Made by a program: the position numbers and the translations under genes | The notes under the pieces: generated by a model | What the model was told of the DNA's origin: nothing | Databases searched by the model: none | Seen by the model: the letters and a program-made list of their open reading frames with translations, nothing else | NCBI RefSeq assembly: GCF_005116445.1 | Contig: NZ_SWBQ01000005.1 | Location: 62,001-126,000, forward strand | Origin: Pedobacter frigoris | GTDB taxonomy: Bacteria > Bacteroidota > Bacteroidia > Sphingobacteriales > Sphingobacteriaceae | Direction: 5' to 3' | DNA: 64,000 nucleotides | Shown: positions 8,687 through 18,384 of the stretch, piece after piece | How the letters are laid out: every line of letters begins with the position of its first letter | How positions within the stretch are numbered: position 1 is the stretch's first letter

Positions 8687-11056
8687 ATGTTTAAACATCA
8701 TCTGCTGCTGATCTATAGAAATTTTAAAAGGTATAAAGGCTCTTTCTTTATCAACCTTATTGGCCTTTCGGCAGGTCTGTCCTGTGCATTGCTAATTTAC
8801 TTATGGGTAAATGATGAAATGCAAATGGACGGCTTTCACAGCAAGCGGCTTTATCAGGTGATGGAAAATGAGCACATCACAGAGGGGGTAAATACGGTAG
8901 ATGGTACACCCGGTATTCTGGGTGAAGCAATGGTGAAGGAAATGCCTGAAGTTGAAATGGCGGTTACCGCCTCACCTACTTATTGGCTCGCCAAGAGTAA
9001 GATTTCGACGGAAGGGAAGCCAGCCATCAATGCTTCAGGTAAATTTGCCAGTCCGGATTTTTTCAAAATGTTCTCATTCCCTCTGCTGAACGGCGATCCA
9101 CGCCAGGTGCTAAATGGCAAAAATTCTATTGTGATCTCAGAAGAGCTTGCGATGAAGCTGTTTGGTACTACGGACGCGATCGGCAAAGCAGTCAAATGGA
9201 GCAATCCAGATATAAAAAGTGAAAATCATGTGTTGGTCTCCGGTGTTTTTAAGAATATTCCGGTAAATTCATCAGATCAGTTTGATTTCCTCTCTTCCAT
9301 TGATGTTCTTTTTAATGTAACTACGTCGTTTAAAAAATGGGGTAATAATGGCCCCAATACCTTTGTGGTCTTGAAAAATGGTACTGATGTTCAGCGTTTC
9401 AACAAAAAGATCAATGGCTTTTTAAAAACGAAAGGGCAGACTACGCATACGCTATTTGTAAGGCCGTTTGCAGATGGCTATTTGTACAGCCGGTTTGAAA
9501 ATGGAATGGTGGCGGGTGGTCGTGCTGATTATGTAAAACTATTCTCTCTCATAGCCATTTTTATCCTGGCCATTGCCTGCATTAATTTTATGAACCTTTC
9601 TACGGCCAAAGCATCCAGAAGGTTAAAAGAAGTGGGTGTGAAAAAAGTAATGGGTGCACAAAGAAGCTCGCTGATGTTTCAGTACATGGCCGAATCCTTG
9701 ATGCTTACTTTTATTGCCTTGTTCATTTCGCTGTTGGTGGTAGAACTTTTGCTCCCACAATTCAATACTATTGTAGGCAAGCAACTTTCTCTGAATTTCA
9801 GTTGGAAACTGGTTCTTTCTTTACTTGGGATAGGGATCTTTACCGGGCTGATATCAGGTAGCTACCCGGCGCTGTATTTGTCGGGACTTAAGCCATCTGC
9901 TGCGCTGAAAGGTAAGTTGAGCATGACTGCCGGTGCATTATGGACCCGACAAGGACTAGTGGTGTTTCAGTTTACCCTTTCTGTTGTGTTAATTGTGGCG
10001 GTAGTTGTTATTTACGAGCAGATAGAATATATACAGACCAAAAATCAGGGGTATCAGAAGGATAATGTGCTGTATTTTGAGGCTGAAGGTAAATTTAAGA
10101 ACAATGTGGATTTTGCATTGAAGGGCATCAGGCAAATACCTGGGGTTTTGAATGCATCGAGTATCGACAGGGAATTGTTGGGAGATTTGAACTATACCTT
10201 CGGTGATTTCAGCTGGGAGGGCAGAGATCCTAAGGAGGTCATCAAATTCCAGCGTGCAAATGTAAATACCGGACTGATTGAGACTTTGGGGATAGAGATG
10301 GCAGCTGGACGTAGTTTTTCTGATCAGTTTGGTTCAGATACATCAAAGATCATCATCAACGAGTCGGGTATAAAAGTGATGCGTCTGAAAGACCCTGTGG
10401 GCAAAATCTTCAATCTTTGGGGTAAAGATCTTCAAATCATTGGTGTGATTAAAGATTTTCATTTCGAATCGATGCACGAACCGGTGAAGCCGATGTTTTT
10501 TAGGTATATTCCAGAAGGCACCAACAGAATCATGGTAAAAGTGCAGAGCAGTGAGATGAAAGCTGTGATTAGTGAATTAAAAAAATTCAATACCGCATAT
10601 AATCCAGGCTTTAATTTTGATTTTAAGTTTCTGGATCATGATTTTCAGGCCTTGTATGTTGCTGAGAATAAAGTGGCGGTACTATCCAGATATTTTGCGG
10701 TGCTGGCGATTCTCATCTCCTGCCTGGGACTGTTTGGTCTGGCAACATTTACCGCCGAGAGGAGGTTAAAAGAAATTGGCATAAGAAAAGTGCTGGGTGC
10801 CAATCAGTTTAGCGTGGTGTATACCTTGTCCAAAGACTTCGCCAAGCCGGTAATTGCTGCAATTCTGATCGCATTGCCTTTGAGTTATATCCTGACTAAA
10901 TACTGGTTGGATTCTTTTGCCTATAGGATAGATCTGCAGCTATGGTACTTTGCTGCTGCAGGTTTCCTGGCGTTAATTATTTCCTTGTTGACCGTATCCG
11001 TACAGGCGATAAAAGCAGCAAACATAAATCCTGTTCAGTGTCTAAAAGCAGAGTAA
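8687..11056 (+). CDS. FtsX/MacB-type ABC transporter permease
   Basis: A 789-residue inner-membrane protein with duplicated FtsX modules. A first TM helix follows FINLIGLSAGLSCALLIYLW (about residue 21). A large periplasmic MacB-PCD-like domain follows. A TM bundle at about 282-450 contains ASRRLKEVGVKKVMGAQRSS. A second periplasmic domain and a C-terminal TM bundle with AERRLKEIGIRKVLGANQFS complete the protein. The two R-LKE-G-(K/R)KV-GA motifs are the coupling segments typical of this permease family. No ATPase gene lies next to it. In Bacteroidota such stand-alone permeases are common and export unknown substrates or act in envelope stress. Confidence 0.92.
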   Translation: MFKHHLLLIYRNFKRYKGSFFINLIGLSAGLSCALLIYLWVNDEMQMDGFHSKRLYQVMENEHITEGVNTVDGTPGILGEAMVKEMPEVEMAVTASPTYWLAKSKISTEGKPAINASGKFASPDFFKMFSFPLLNGDPRQVLNGKNSIVISEELAMKLFGTTDAIGKAVKWSNPDIKSENHVLVSGVFKNIPVNSSDQFDFLSSIDVLFNVTTSFKKWGNNGPNTFVVLKNGTDVQRFNKKINGFLKTKGQTTHTLFVRPFADGYLYSRFENGMVAGGRADYVKLFSLIAIFILAIACINFMNLSTAKASRRLKEVGVKKVMGAQRSSLMFQYMAESLMLTFIALFISLLVVELLLPQFNTIVGKQLSLNFSWKLVLSLLGIGIFTGLISGSYPALYLSGLKPSAALKGKLSMTAGALWTRQGLVVFQFTLSVVLIVAVVVIYEQIEYIQTKNQGYQKDNVLYFEAEGKFKNNVDFALKGIRQIPGVLNASSIDRELLGDLNYTFGDFSWEGRDPKEVIKFQRANVNTGLIETLGIEMAAGRSFSDQFGSDTSKIIINESGIKVMRLKDPVGKIFNLWGKDLQIIGVIKDFHFESMHEPVKPMFFRYIPEGTNRIMVKVQSSEMKAVISELKKFNTAYNPGFNFDFKFLDHDFQALYVAENKVAVLSRYFAVLAILISCLGLFGLATFTAERRLKEIGIRKVLGANQFSVVYTLSKDFAKPVIAAILIALPLSYILTKYWLDSFAYRIDLQLWYFAAAGFLALIISLLTVSVQAIKAANINPVQCLKAE

Positions 11057-11383
11057 TTATTTCAGTTTTTCATTGTTCTTATGCCTGTCTGCATCGCGGA
11101 TAGTTTTCTTTTGCAGGTTCTTTTCCATCGCTGCGGTGAGGTCTATGCCTGTCTGATTGGCCAAGCATATCAATACAAAAAGTACATCAGCCATTTCATC
11201 TCCAAGATCTACAGCTTCGTCACTTTTTTTAAAGGATTGTTCACCATATTTTCTGGACATGATCCTCGCTACCTCTCCAACTTCCTCCATCAAAATTGCG
11301 GTATTGGTAAGTTCATTAAAATAACGGATGCCTGTGGTGGTAATCCATTGATCTACGGTTTCCTGTGCTTCTTTTAGAGTCAT
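11057..11383 (-). CDS. MazG-like nucleotide pyrophosphohydrolase
   Basis: A 108-residue all-alpha protein of the MazG/iMazG type. The signature EEVGEVARIMSRKYG (about residues 28-42) followed by DLGDEMADVLFVLICLANQ gives the EExxE and ExxD metal-binding pairs. These enzymes hydrolyse non-canonical NTPs to NMP and pyrophosphate. The stop abuts the stop of the convergent permease gene with no spacer. Single-domain MazG proteins of this length are common in the phylum, so the gene looks intact. Confidence 0.9.
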   Translation of the reverse strand: MTLKEAQETVDQWITTTGIRYFNELTNTAILMEEVGEVARIMSRKYGEQSFKKSDEAVDLGDEMADVLFVLICLANQTGIDLTAAMEKNLQKKTIRDADRHKNNEKLK

Positions 11384-11527
11384 ATGCTAAATCCTGATTT
11401 CAAATATACTGATATGAGTCGCTATTTACCCCCTAAATTGTCGCATTCATACAAGTTGGGATTGAGCCTAATCCTATAACTTTACAGATACATCAACCAA
11501 TGCAGGTTTTATGAAATCTAAATAACC

Positions 11528-12043
11528 ATGGAGACTGAAATCATTAAATCATTGAAGGTATCTTTTGAAGAACTGATACAAATGCTCTCTGATCTGGATC
11601 AGCAACAACTCAATGAGGTGCCGTTTGAGGGTAGCTGGACAGCCGCGCAAGTAGGGGATCATTTGTTCCAGTCTTATGAACTCATTGATATCTTAAAGGA
11701 AAATGTGGTTCCAACAAGCAGAGCTATCGATGAGAAGGTACAGGGGATTAAGGAATTATTCCTGAATTTTAAAATGAAGTTTCAATCGCCTGTATCTATC
11801 TTACCCTACAGAGGCTTTATTGACAAAGCGGAACTTTTACACGGACTGAATTGCCGGACAAACCAGTTGATTGATTTTGCCGGGTCTAACGATTTATCGC
11901 TGACTTGCACAGACTTTGAATTTCCGGGATTTGGAACCTTGACCAGGTTAGAATTATTGATATTTATTGACGTGCATACAAAAAGACATACTCATCAGCT
12001 CAGGAATATCATCACTTGCTTGCAGCCTATTCCTTATTCTTAG
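11528..12043 (+). CDS. DinB-family four-helix protein
   Basis: A 171-residue protein of the DinB/YfiT-like metal-dependent fold. The helix with SWTAAQVGDHLFQSYE (about residues 36-51) holds the first His of the usual three-His site, and DVHTKRHTHQL near residue 155 holds the others. Enzymes of the fold act in thiol conjugation or related detoxification, but the substrate is unknown here. The 3' end overlaps the convergent dtd gene by 17 bases. Confidence 0.82.
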   Translation: METEIIKSLKVSFEELIQMLSDLDQQQLNEVPFEGSWTAAQVGDHLFQSYELIDILKENVVPTSRAIDEKVQGIKELFLNFKMKFQSPVSILPYRGFIDKAELLHGLNCRTNQLIDFAGSNDLSLTCTDFEFPGFGTLTRLELLIFIDVHTKRHTHQLRNIITCLQPIPYS

Positions 12044-12479
12044 TATCGATGGTTACGGTGACCGGGCCATCATTTATCAGGCTGATCTTCATATCGGCAC
12101 CAAATATCCCGGTTTGTATCTGTTTGTTAAGCAGAGCTGAAAGTTTTCTGATCATGCTTTCATATAAAGGGATCGCATGATCCGGTCTGGCAGCTCTAGT
12201 AAAGCCGGGTCTGTTTCCTTTTTTAGTGGATGCAAAGAGTGTAAACTGACTGATCAGAAGGATATTTCCGTCAATGTCGGCTAACGACTTATTCATTAGC
12301 CCGTTTTCATCACCAAATACACGCATGGCGGCAATCTTTTGTGCCAGCCATTCTAAGTCCTCCTGTGTGTCGGCGTCTTCGATACCCAACAACACCATAA
12401 ACCCTGTATCAATAGAACCTGTTACGGTACCCTCAACTGTACAACTTGCGGAACTGACTCGTTGAATTACTGCTCTCAT
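12027..12479 (-). CDS. dtd: D-aminoacyl-tRNA deacylase
   Basis: Dtd cleaves D-amino acids (and Gly mischarged on tRNA-Ala) from tRNA, recycling the tRNA. The 150-residue length is standard. The N-terminus MRAVIQRVSSASCTVEG, the SQFTLFAS motif (about residues 77-84) and the C-terminal NDGPVTVTID motif are the hallmarks of the family and line the active site. The start lies five bases after the stop of rsgA on the same strand, so rsgA-dtd is probably one transcript. Confidence 0.96.
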   Translation of the reverse strand: MRAVIQRVSSASCTVEGTVTGSIDTGFMVLLGIEDADTQEDLEWLAQKIAAMRVFGDENGLMNKSLADIDGNILLISQFTLFASTKKGNRPGFTRAARPDHAIPLYESMIRKLSALLNKQIQTGIFGADMKISLINDGPVTVTIDTKNKE

Positions 12480-12484
12480 ACACG

Positions 12485-13405
12485 CTATGCCCTGGTTTCA
12501 TTGCCATTATAGATGCTTAGATAGCTTTCATACCTACTGAGCTCTATTTCACCTTCCTCTACACCTTTGATGACTGCACAACCGGGTTCATTGACATGCC
12601 TGCAGTTGTTAAACCTGCACTGGTTCATGAGCGCCCTCATTTCCCTAAAATAATGACCCAGCTCTTCTGGTCTGATGTCGAAGATACCTAACTCACGGAT
12701 TCCCGGGGTATCGATCAGGTATCCGCCGAATGGTAACGTATGCATTTCTGCAAAGGTAGTGGTGTGTTGTCCTTTGTCGCTGGATTCAGATATTTCTCCA
12801 GTCTTGATTTCCCTGCCCGGAAGCAATGCATTGATCAAACTGGATTTTCCTACTCCGGAATGTCCGGAGAATAGTGTTGTTTTATCTTTCAGCAAACTTT
12901 CAATCAATGGGATATTTGTACCCTCCAGTGCCGATACTGAATAGCAGGGATAACCTATATTCTCATAAATGCTTTTGTATTCATCTAAAATAGCAAGGCC
13001 TTCTTCATGAAACAGATCGAGTTTGTTAAATATCAGAACAGCGGGGATATCGTAGGCTTCTGCAGTAGCTAAAAAACGATCAATAAAACCTAAAGAAGTT
13101 CTCGGTGATGCCAGTGTAACTACAAGAAATGCCTGATCCATATTTGCCGCAATGATCTGCGCTTGCTTGGATAAGTTGATCGATTTGCGAATGATGTAGT
13201 TTTTACGTTCATGCAATTTATCGATGACGCCCTTATCCGAATTTGGTTCGAGTTCAAACTCTACCTGATCGCCAACAGCAATAGGATTTGTGGTTTGAAT
13301 TCCCTGAATTCTGAACTTTCCCTTGATCCTGCAATCATAGTCTACGCCATCTTTGGCGTGTACCTGATACCAGCTTCCTGTTGATTTTATTACTAATCCT
13401 TGCAT
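12485..13405 (-). CDS. rsgA: Ribosome small-subunit-dependent GTPase A
   Basis: RsgA is a circularly permuted GTPase that checks late 30S maturation. An N-terminal OB fold (about residues 1-70) is followed by the permuted G motifs: NKLD (G4) comes before the P-loop GHSGVGKSSL and the DTPG (G3) motif. A C-terminal zinc knuckle (CRFNNCRHVNEPGC) completes the protein. I prefer the start at 13405 (MQGLVIKSTGSWY), which is the conserved OB-fold opening. An upstream in-frame ATG at 13438 would add 11 residues. It lies divergent from the thr leader. Confidence 0.95.
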   Translation of the reverse strand: MQGLVIKSTGSWYQVHAKDGVDYDCRIKGKFRIQGIQTTNPIAVGDQVEFELEPNSDKGVIDKLHERKNYIIRKSINLSKQAQIIAANMDQAFLVVTLASPRTSLGFIDRFLATAEAYDIPAVLIFNKLDLFHEEGLAILDEYKSIYENIGYPCYSVSALEGTNIPLIESLLKDKTTLFSGHSGVGKSSLINALLPGREIKTGEISESSDKGQHTTTFAEMHTLPFGGYLIDTPGIRELGIFDIRPEELGHYFREMRALMNQCRFNNCRHVNEPGCAVIKGVEEGEIELSRYESYLSIYNGNETRA

Positions 13406-13458
13406 ATAATGCCGTAAAGGTAAGAATTCATAATCCAATTAAATATTTTTATAATCTC

Positions 13459-13490
13459 TTGTTAATTAGAAAAATATAACTTTACTTTAC
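13459..13490 (+). promoter_or_regulatory. Candidate promoter for the thr leader and thrABC
   Basis: TTG at 13459-13461 and TACTTTAC at 13483-13490 approximate the Bacteroidota TTTG and TAnnTTTG boxes at about the right distance. Transcription would start near 13497, some 20 bases before the leader peptide. Confidence 0.4.
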
Positions 13491-13519
13491 AGCATAGCAC
13501 AGTTAGTGTAAAAGATACA

Positions 13520-13588
13520 ATGTATAACAATTCATCAATTATTACCATTATTACCACCACCGGGATTGCTCGGAGGAAGGTAAGCTAG
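13520..13588 (+). CDS. thrL: thr operon leader peptide (attenuator)
   Basis: A 22-residue ORF starting ATG TAT AAC contains Ile-Ile-Thr-Ile-Ile-Thr-Thr-Thr at codons 7-14, eight consecutive regulatory codons, then Gly-Ile-Ala-Arg-Arg-Lys-Val-Ser and TAG at 13586-13588. This is the classic design of the enterobacterial thr leader, which senses charged tRNA-Thr and tRNA-Ile. It lies directly upstream of thrA. The end of the ORF (13572-13580) is also one arm of an antiterminator helix, so translation and RNA folding are coupled. The symbol is used by analogy of design and position, not homology. Confidence 0.85.
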   Translation: MYNNSSIITIITTTGIARRKVS

Positions 13589-13658
13589 TGGCTTGATTGA
13601 AAAAAATATAAAACCACAAAAAGCGCCTTCCTCTAATCGGGAAGGCGCTTTTTTTTTT
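13572..13658 (+). terminator. Threonine attenuator: antiterminator and intrinsic terminator
   Basis: The terminator pairs AAGCGCCTTCC (13621-13631) with GGAAGGCGCTT (13640-13650) and is followed by nine T (13649-13658 including the arm). The alternative helix pairs GGAGGAAGG (13572-13580, at the end of the leader ORF) with CCTTCCTCT (13626-13634), which overlaps the terminator's 5' arm, so both cannot form. A ribosome stalled on the Ile/Thr codons leaves 13572-13580 free and permits read-through. A ribosome at the leader stop codon covers it and termination follows. Confidence 0.85.
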
Positions 13659-13669
13659 AACCGCAGACT

Positions 13670-16117
13670 ATGAATATTTTAAAATTTGGAGGTACTTCAG
13701 TAGGGTCAGTTGAAAGCATAAGTGCTTTGCTGGACATACTTAAACAGGAAAGATTGAAAGAAAACCCTATTGTGGTTTTATCTGCAATGAGTGGGGTGAC
13801 GAATACTTTACTTGATATGGCAGAAAATGCCAGGAGTCTGAGGGATTACAATGAGGCCTTGAAATCAGTGGAAGAAAAGCACTTTAAAGTAATCAGGGCA
13901 TTGCTTCCCGCCGGAGCTCAGAATCCTGTGCTAACCAAGTTAAAGATTTACTTTAATGAGCTGGAAGATATTTTGCAATCAGTGTACAACCTGAAGGAAC
14001 TCAGTGCGCAAACTAAAGATCTGATCTTAAGCTATGGTGAGCGCTGCTCAACCGTGATGATCAGTCACATTGCGAAACAGCAATTTGCCGATGCCTTGTA
14101 TGTAGATGGATCTGAGCTGATCAAAACAGATAGCAATTTTGGACAGGCGAAAGTAAATACATATATCACAGAAATGCTGATCAATGATTTTTATGAGGCT
14201 AACCAGAAGCAATTGCTTTTTGTAACGGGTTTTATTGCCAGCAACGACGAAGGCAGGGTAACCACTCTAGGCCGTGGTGGAAGCGATTATACTGCTGCAA
14301 TATGGGGATCGGCATTAAATGCAGATGAAATTCAGATATGGACTGATGTTGACGGGATGCTAACTGCCGACCCGCGCATTGTTAAGAAGGCATTTTCTCT
14401 GCCTGAACTGAGTTATACTGAAGCAATGGAGCTTTCTTATTTTGGAGCAAAGGTAATTTATCCGCCAACCATGATCCCGGCTTTCCTTAAGAAAATCCCA
14501 ATTGTAATCAAGAATACATTCCATGTTGATTTTGCGGGTACTTACATCAAACATGGCGTCAGTCCTTCTAACTTACCGATCAAGGGTATCTCCTCTATAG
14601 ACGAGATCAGTATACTGAACCTGTCAGGAAGCGGAATGGTTGGTAAAGCTGGCTTCGCCGGAAGATTGTTCTCTTTGCTTTCACGTGAGCAGGTAAATGT
14701 GGTTTTGATCACCCAATCTTCATCAGAGCATAGCATTACTTTTGCCGTAAAACCCTCTGATTCTTTAAAGGCATTGTCGCTGATCAATAAAGAATTTGAA
14801 TTGGAACTTCAGGCCAGAAAACTGGAATATCCTGAAGTGGAAAACGGACTTTCTGTGCTTGCAATAGTTGGTGAAAATATGAAGCGCACGCCGGGCATGT
14901 CAGGTAAGCTGTTTAGCGCCCTCGGCAGAAATGGTGTCAATGTAAGGGCAATTGCGCAGGGTTCTTCAGAATACAATATTTCAGTGATCATCTCCAAAAC
15001 AGATCTCTCCAAAGCGGTAAATGCGGTTCATGATGCTTTCTACGCAGATCTTAAAAAGACCTTGCATGTCTTTTGTCTGGGAACCGGAAATATCGGTAAA
15101 ACATTGTTCAAACAGTTGCAGGACCAGATGCCTTTCCTTGCGGATAATAACGATTTGCAGGTTAAGGTTATGGGAATCAGCAATACCCGAAAAATGTATC
15201 TGAATCCAAATGGTATTGAGCTTGACAATTGGGAAGCAGAGTTGAATGAGCAGGAGACAAAAGCAAGCCTACCGGAATTCGTTAAGAAAATGAAATCTAT
15301 GAACCTGCCCAATTGTGTGTTTGTCGACAATACCGCGAGTCACAATCCCATTGAGTTTTACTTGGATATTTTGCAGTCCAGCATATCTGTGGTGACTTGT
15401 AATAAATTGGGTAATTCGGCCGACTATGAGCAGTACGCGGCATTTAGACAGGCGGCAAGGACTTATGGCGTGGACTTTTTCTATGAAACGAATGTTGGTG
15501 CCGGATTACCGATTATCCGTACACTCCGGGATTTGATGCTGAGCGGGGATAAAGTAGGGCGGATCGAAGCGATCTTATCTGGAACAATTTCCTACATCTT
15601 CAATAACTATAAAAATGGCGTGCTTTTTCATGAAGTAGTGAAGGAAGCACAGGATAAAGGATATACCGAACCAGATCCAAGGGATGATTTGAATGGCAAA
15701 GACTTTATGCGCAAAATGCTGATTCTTGCACGTGATGCGGGTTATGCTTTAGAGGAAAAAGACATTGATCTCCAGAATATGTTGCCGGCTTCGTGCATGG
15801 CAGCGACTTCCGTTGATGATTTTTATAAAGAACTGGAGAATAATGCGGCATACTTTGAGGGGTTAAAGGAAGAGGCTGCTAAAGACAATAAGGTGCTTCG
15901 TTACATCGGTAAAATGGAAGACGGTAAGGTTTCTATCAACCTGCAAATGGTAGGGGAGGATCATCCGTTCTTTACTTTATCAGGAAGCGACAATATCATT
16001 TCCTTTACCACAAATAGGTATAAAGACCGCCCGTTGGTGGTGAAAGGTCCCGGTGCGGGCTCGGAAGTTACAGCCGCAGGTGTATTTGCAGATATTATAA
16101 ACGTAGGTAAACGATAA
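13670..16117 (+). CDS. thrA: Bifunctional aspartate kinase / homoserine dehydrogenase
   Basis: An 815-residue fusion catalysing the first and third steps from aspartate to threonine. The kinase domain (about residues 1-295) opens with KFGGTSVG and contains GRGGSDYTAA. Two ACT-type regulatory segments occupy about 315-450, the usual site of threonine feedback. The homoserine dehydrogenase domain (about 462-815) has the Rossmann motif LGTGNIGKTLF and the NVGAGLPII substrate segment. The ATG lies about 12 bases after the attenuator's T-run. The gene heads thrA-thrB-thrC with spacers of five and 14 bases. Confidence 0.97.
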   Translation: MNILKFGGTSVGSVESISALLDILKQERLKENPIVVLSAMSGVTNTLLDMAENARSLRDYNEALKSVEEKHFKVIRALLPAGAQNPVLTKLKIYFNELEDILQSVYNLKELSAQTKDLILSYGERCSTVMISHIAKQQFADALYVDGSELIKTDSNFGQAKVNTYITEMLINDFYEANQKQLLFVTGFIASNDEGRVTTLGRGGSDYTAAIWGSALNADEIQIWTDVDGMLTADPRIVKKAFSLPELSYTEAMELSYFGAKVIYPPTMIPAFLKKIPIVIKNTFHVDFAGTYIKHGVSPSNLPIKGISSIDEISILNLSGSGMVGKAGFAGRLFSLLSREQVNVVLITQSSSEHSITFAVKPSDSLKALSLINKEFELELQARKLEYPEVENGLSVLAIVGENMKRTPGMSGKLFSALGRNGVNVRAIAQGSSEYNISVIISKTDLSKAVNAVHDAFYADLKKTLHVFCLGTGNIGKTLFKQLQDQMPFLADNNDLQVKVMGISNTRKMYLNPNGIELDNWEAELNEQETKASLPEFVKKMKSMNLPNCVFVDNTASHNPIEFYLDILQSSISVVTCNKLGNSADYEQYAAFRQAARTYGVDFFYETNVGAGLPIIRTLRDLMLSGDKVGRIEAILSGTISYIFNNYKNGVLFHEVVKEAQDKGYTEPDPRDDLNGKDFMRKMLILARDAGYALEEKDIDLQNMLPASCMAATSVDDFYKELENNAAYFEGLKEEAAKDNKVLRYIGKMEDGKVSINLQMVGEDHPFFTLSGSDNIISFTTNRYKDRPLVVKGPGAGSEVTAAGVFADIINVGKR

Positions 16118-16122
16118 CCATA

Positions 16123-17067
16123 ATGAGTTTCAATAAAAAATCAATAAAAGTATTTGCCCCCGCTACAGTGGCCAATGTAGTATGTGGTTATGATATTCTT
16201 GGCTTTGCGGTAAACCAGCCGGGTGATGAGGTGATCATGCGGTTTACAGACGGTAAAGGCATGACGATCTCGAAAATAACAGGAGATAATGGTAAACTGC
16301 CATTGAATCCGGCTAAAAATACAGTAAGTGCCAGTGTGCAGCATTATTTAAATCACATTGGCAAACCCGATGTAGGCATTGACATAGAACTTCATAAGAA
16401 GATGCCGATAGGCAGTGGATTAGGATCCAGTTCAGCCAGTACGGTAGCAGGGTTATTTGCAGTAAATTCATTATTTGATGACCTGCTGACAAATAAAGCA
16501 TTGGTTCCGTTTGCGATGAAAGGTGAAGAGCTTGCCTGTGGTTACGGACATGCTGATAATGTAGCTCCTGCCTTAATGGGTGGATTTGTGTTGATCAGAA
16601 GTTATGATCCGCTAGACATTATCAGCCTTCCATTTCCTGAAGATATGCACGCTGCGATAGTATACCCCGAGGTAGATGTGCCAACAAAAGATGCCCGTCA
16701 GATGATACGTTCTAAAGTATTGCTGAAGGATGCAGTAACGCAATGGGGGAATGTGGCCGGTTTGGTGAGCGGACTTTTCATGAAGGATTATGACCTGATT
16801 GGCAGAAGCATGACTGATATACTGGTGGAACCAACGAGATCAATCCTCATTCCTGATTTTGCTAAGCTAAAGTCGCTCGCTTTAAGAAACGGCGCCATAG
16901 GATTTGGTATTTCCGGATCCGGACCTTCAGTATTTGCACTGACTAAAGATGCTGGGACTGCGGAAAAGATCACTAAGAAGCTACAGCAACATTTACAATC
17001 TATCAGCATCAACAGTCTTGCTTTTGTATCTGAAGTAAATAAAAAGGGGCCGATAATATTGGATTAA
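16123..17067 (+). CDS. thrB: Homoserine kinase
   Basis: ThrB phosphorylates L-homoserine at the hydroxyl with ATP, the fourth step of threonine synthesis. It is a 314-residue GHMP kinase. The N-terminal segment FAPATVANVVCGYDILGFAV and the phosphate-binding loop MPIGSGLGSSSAS (about residues 91-103) are diagnostic. The C-terminal GFGISGSGPSVFAL motif closes the active site. It starts five bases after thrA, which fits translational coupling. Confidence 0.97.
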   Translation: MSFNKKSIKVFAPATVANVVCGYDILGFAVNQPGDEVIMRFTDGKGMTISKITGDNGKLPLNPAKNTVSASVQHYLNHIGKPDVGIDIELHKKMPIGSGLGSSSASTVAGLFAVNSLFDDLLTNKALVPFAMKGEELACGYGHADNVAPALMGGFVLIRSYDPLDIISLPFPEDMHAAIVYPEVDVPTKDARQMIRSKVLLKDAVTQWGNVAGLVSGLFMKDYDLIGRSMTDILVEPTRSILIPDFAKLKSLALRNGAIGFGISGSGPSVFALTKDAGTAEKITKKLQQHLQSISINSLAFVSEVNKKGPIILD

Positions 17068-17081
17068 TAAAGACACTTAAA

Positions 17082-18383
17082 ATGAAACTATACAGCACCA
17101 ATAATCATGATTTAAATGTAGACTTTGCAACTGCAGTATTCAATAGCATGCCGCTGGACAAAGGTTTATACATGCCGGTTCACATACCGGAACTGGATCA
17201 GGAGTTCATCAACCATATCGATAAGTTTACACTTTCGCAGATCGCCTATAAAGTAGCTTCTGTATTGATGAAAGATACTATTCCATTGGAAGACTTACAT
17301 TCAATTATAGACGATGCCATTAACTTTGAGGCTCCCGTGGTAGAATTGGGTCGGGATACCTATGTGCTTGAATTATTTCATGGCCCCTCTCTGGCTTTCA
17401 AAGATTTCGGAGCAAGGTTTATGAGCCGTATTATGGGATATTTCCTGAAAGACAATGAGAAAATGTTGGATGTTCTGGTAGCGACTTCAGGAGATACCGG
17501 CGGTGCGGTGGCGCTGGGATTCTTAAACGTACCCAATACAAGAGTGACAATTTTATATCCTAAAGGGAAAGTCAGTGAAATACAAGAGCTGCAGTTGTGC
17601 ACAAATGGAGATAATATCCATGCGATTGAAGTTGATGGGACTTTTGACGATTGTCAGGCACTGGTGAAGCAAGCATTTGCAGATGAAGACTTAAATGGAA
17701 AACTCCGTCTAACTTCTGCGAATTCTATCAATATCTCTAGGTTGATCCCTCAGACATTTTATTATTTTAATGCCTATGCGCAGTTAAAAAGACAAGGTAA
17801 AAGTGATGTTGTATTTGCTGTGCCAAGCGGTAATTTCGGAAATATAGGTGCTGGTTTACTAGCTTATAAAATGGGATTGCCTGTAAAACAGTTTATTGCG
17901 GCGACCAATGCAAATGACACTGTTCCAAGATTCTTAGATACCGGTGTGTATGAAACCAGGCCTTCTGTGCAGACCTATGCCAATGCAATGGATGTTGGTG
18001 CGCCAAGTAATTGGGTTAGGATCATGGACTTTTTTAAAGAAGATGAAGCTGCTTTGAAACAGATTGTGAAGAGTAAAAGCTATACTGATGAGCAAACCTT
18101 ACGGGCTATAAAAGATATTTTTGAAACATATGATTATGTGGCTTGTCCGCATACTGCAATAGCTTGGTTGGCATTAAAAGAGTATCAGAAAGACAATTCA
18201 GGATCAACAGGCGTATTCCTTTCTACTGCACATGCCTGTAAATTTCCGGATATCTTTCCTGAGGAGATTAAAGCCCGGATCGAAATACCTGAGCAGGTTG
18301 CAGAACTGAGCAAAAAAGAAAAGCTGGCAACACATTTGGATACCAGCTTTGAATCTTTTAAAGCATATTTAAACCGCTATTAG
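17082..18383 (+). CDS. thrC: Threonine synthase
   Basis: ThrC is the PLP enzyme converting O-phosphohomoserine to threonine, the last step of the pathway. The 433-residue length fits the class with an N-terminal extension. The PLP lysine lies in HGPSLAFKDFGARF (about residues 102-115) and the phosphate cup in SGDTGGA. The gene ends the thr operon and converges with the META lipoprotein gene one base later. Confidence 0.97.
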   Translation: MKLYSTNNHDLNVDFATAVFNSMPLDKGLYMPVHIPELDQEFINHIDKFTLSQIAYKVASVLMKDTIPLEDLHSIIDDAINFEAPVVELGRDTYVLELFHGPSLAFKDFGARFMSRIMGYFLKDNEKMLDVLVATSGDTGGAVALGFLNVPNTRVTILYPKGKVSEIQELQLCTNGDNIHAIEVDGTFDDCQALVKQAFADEDLNGKLRLTSANSINISRLIPQTFYYFNAYAQLKRQGKSDVVFAVPSGNFGNIGAGLLAYKMGLPVKQFIAATNANDTVPRFLDTGVYETRPSVQTYANAMDVGAPSNWVRIMDFFKEDEAALKQIVKSKSYTDEQTLRAIKDIFETYDYVACPHTAIAWLALKEYQKDNSGSTGVFLSTAHACKFPDIFPEEIKARIEIPEQVAELSKKEKLATHLDTSFESFKAYLNRY

Positions 18384-18384
18384 T

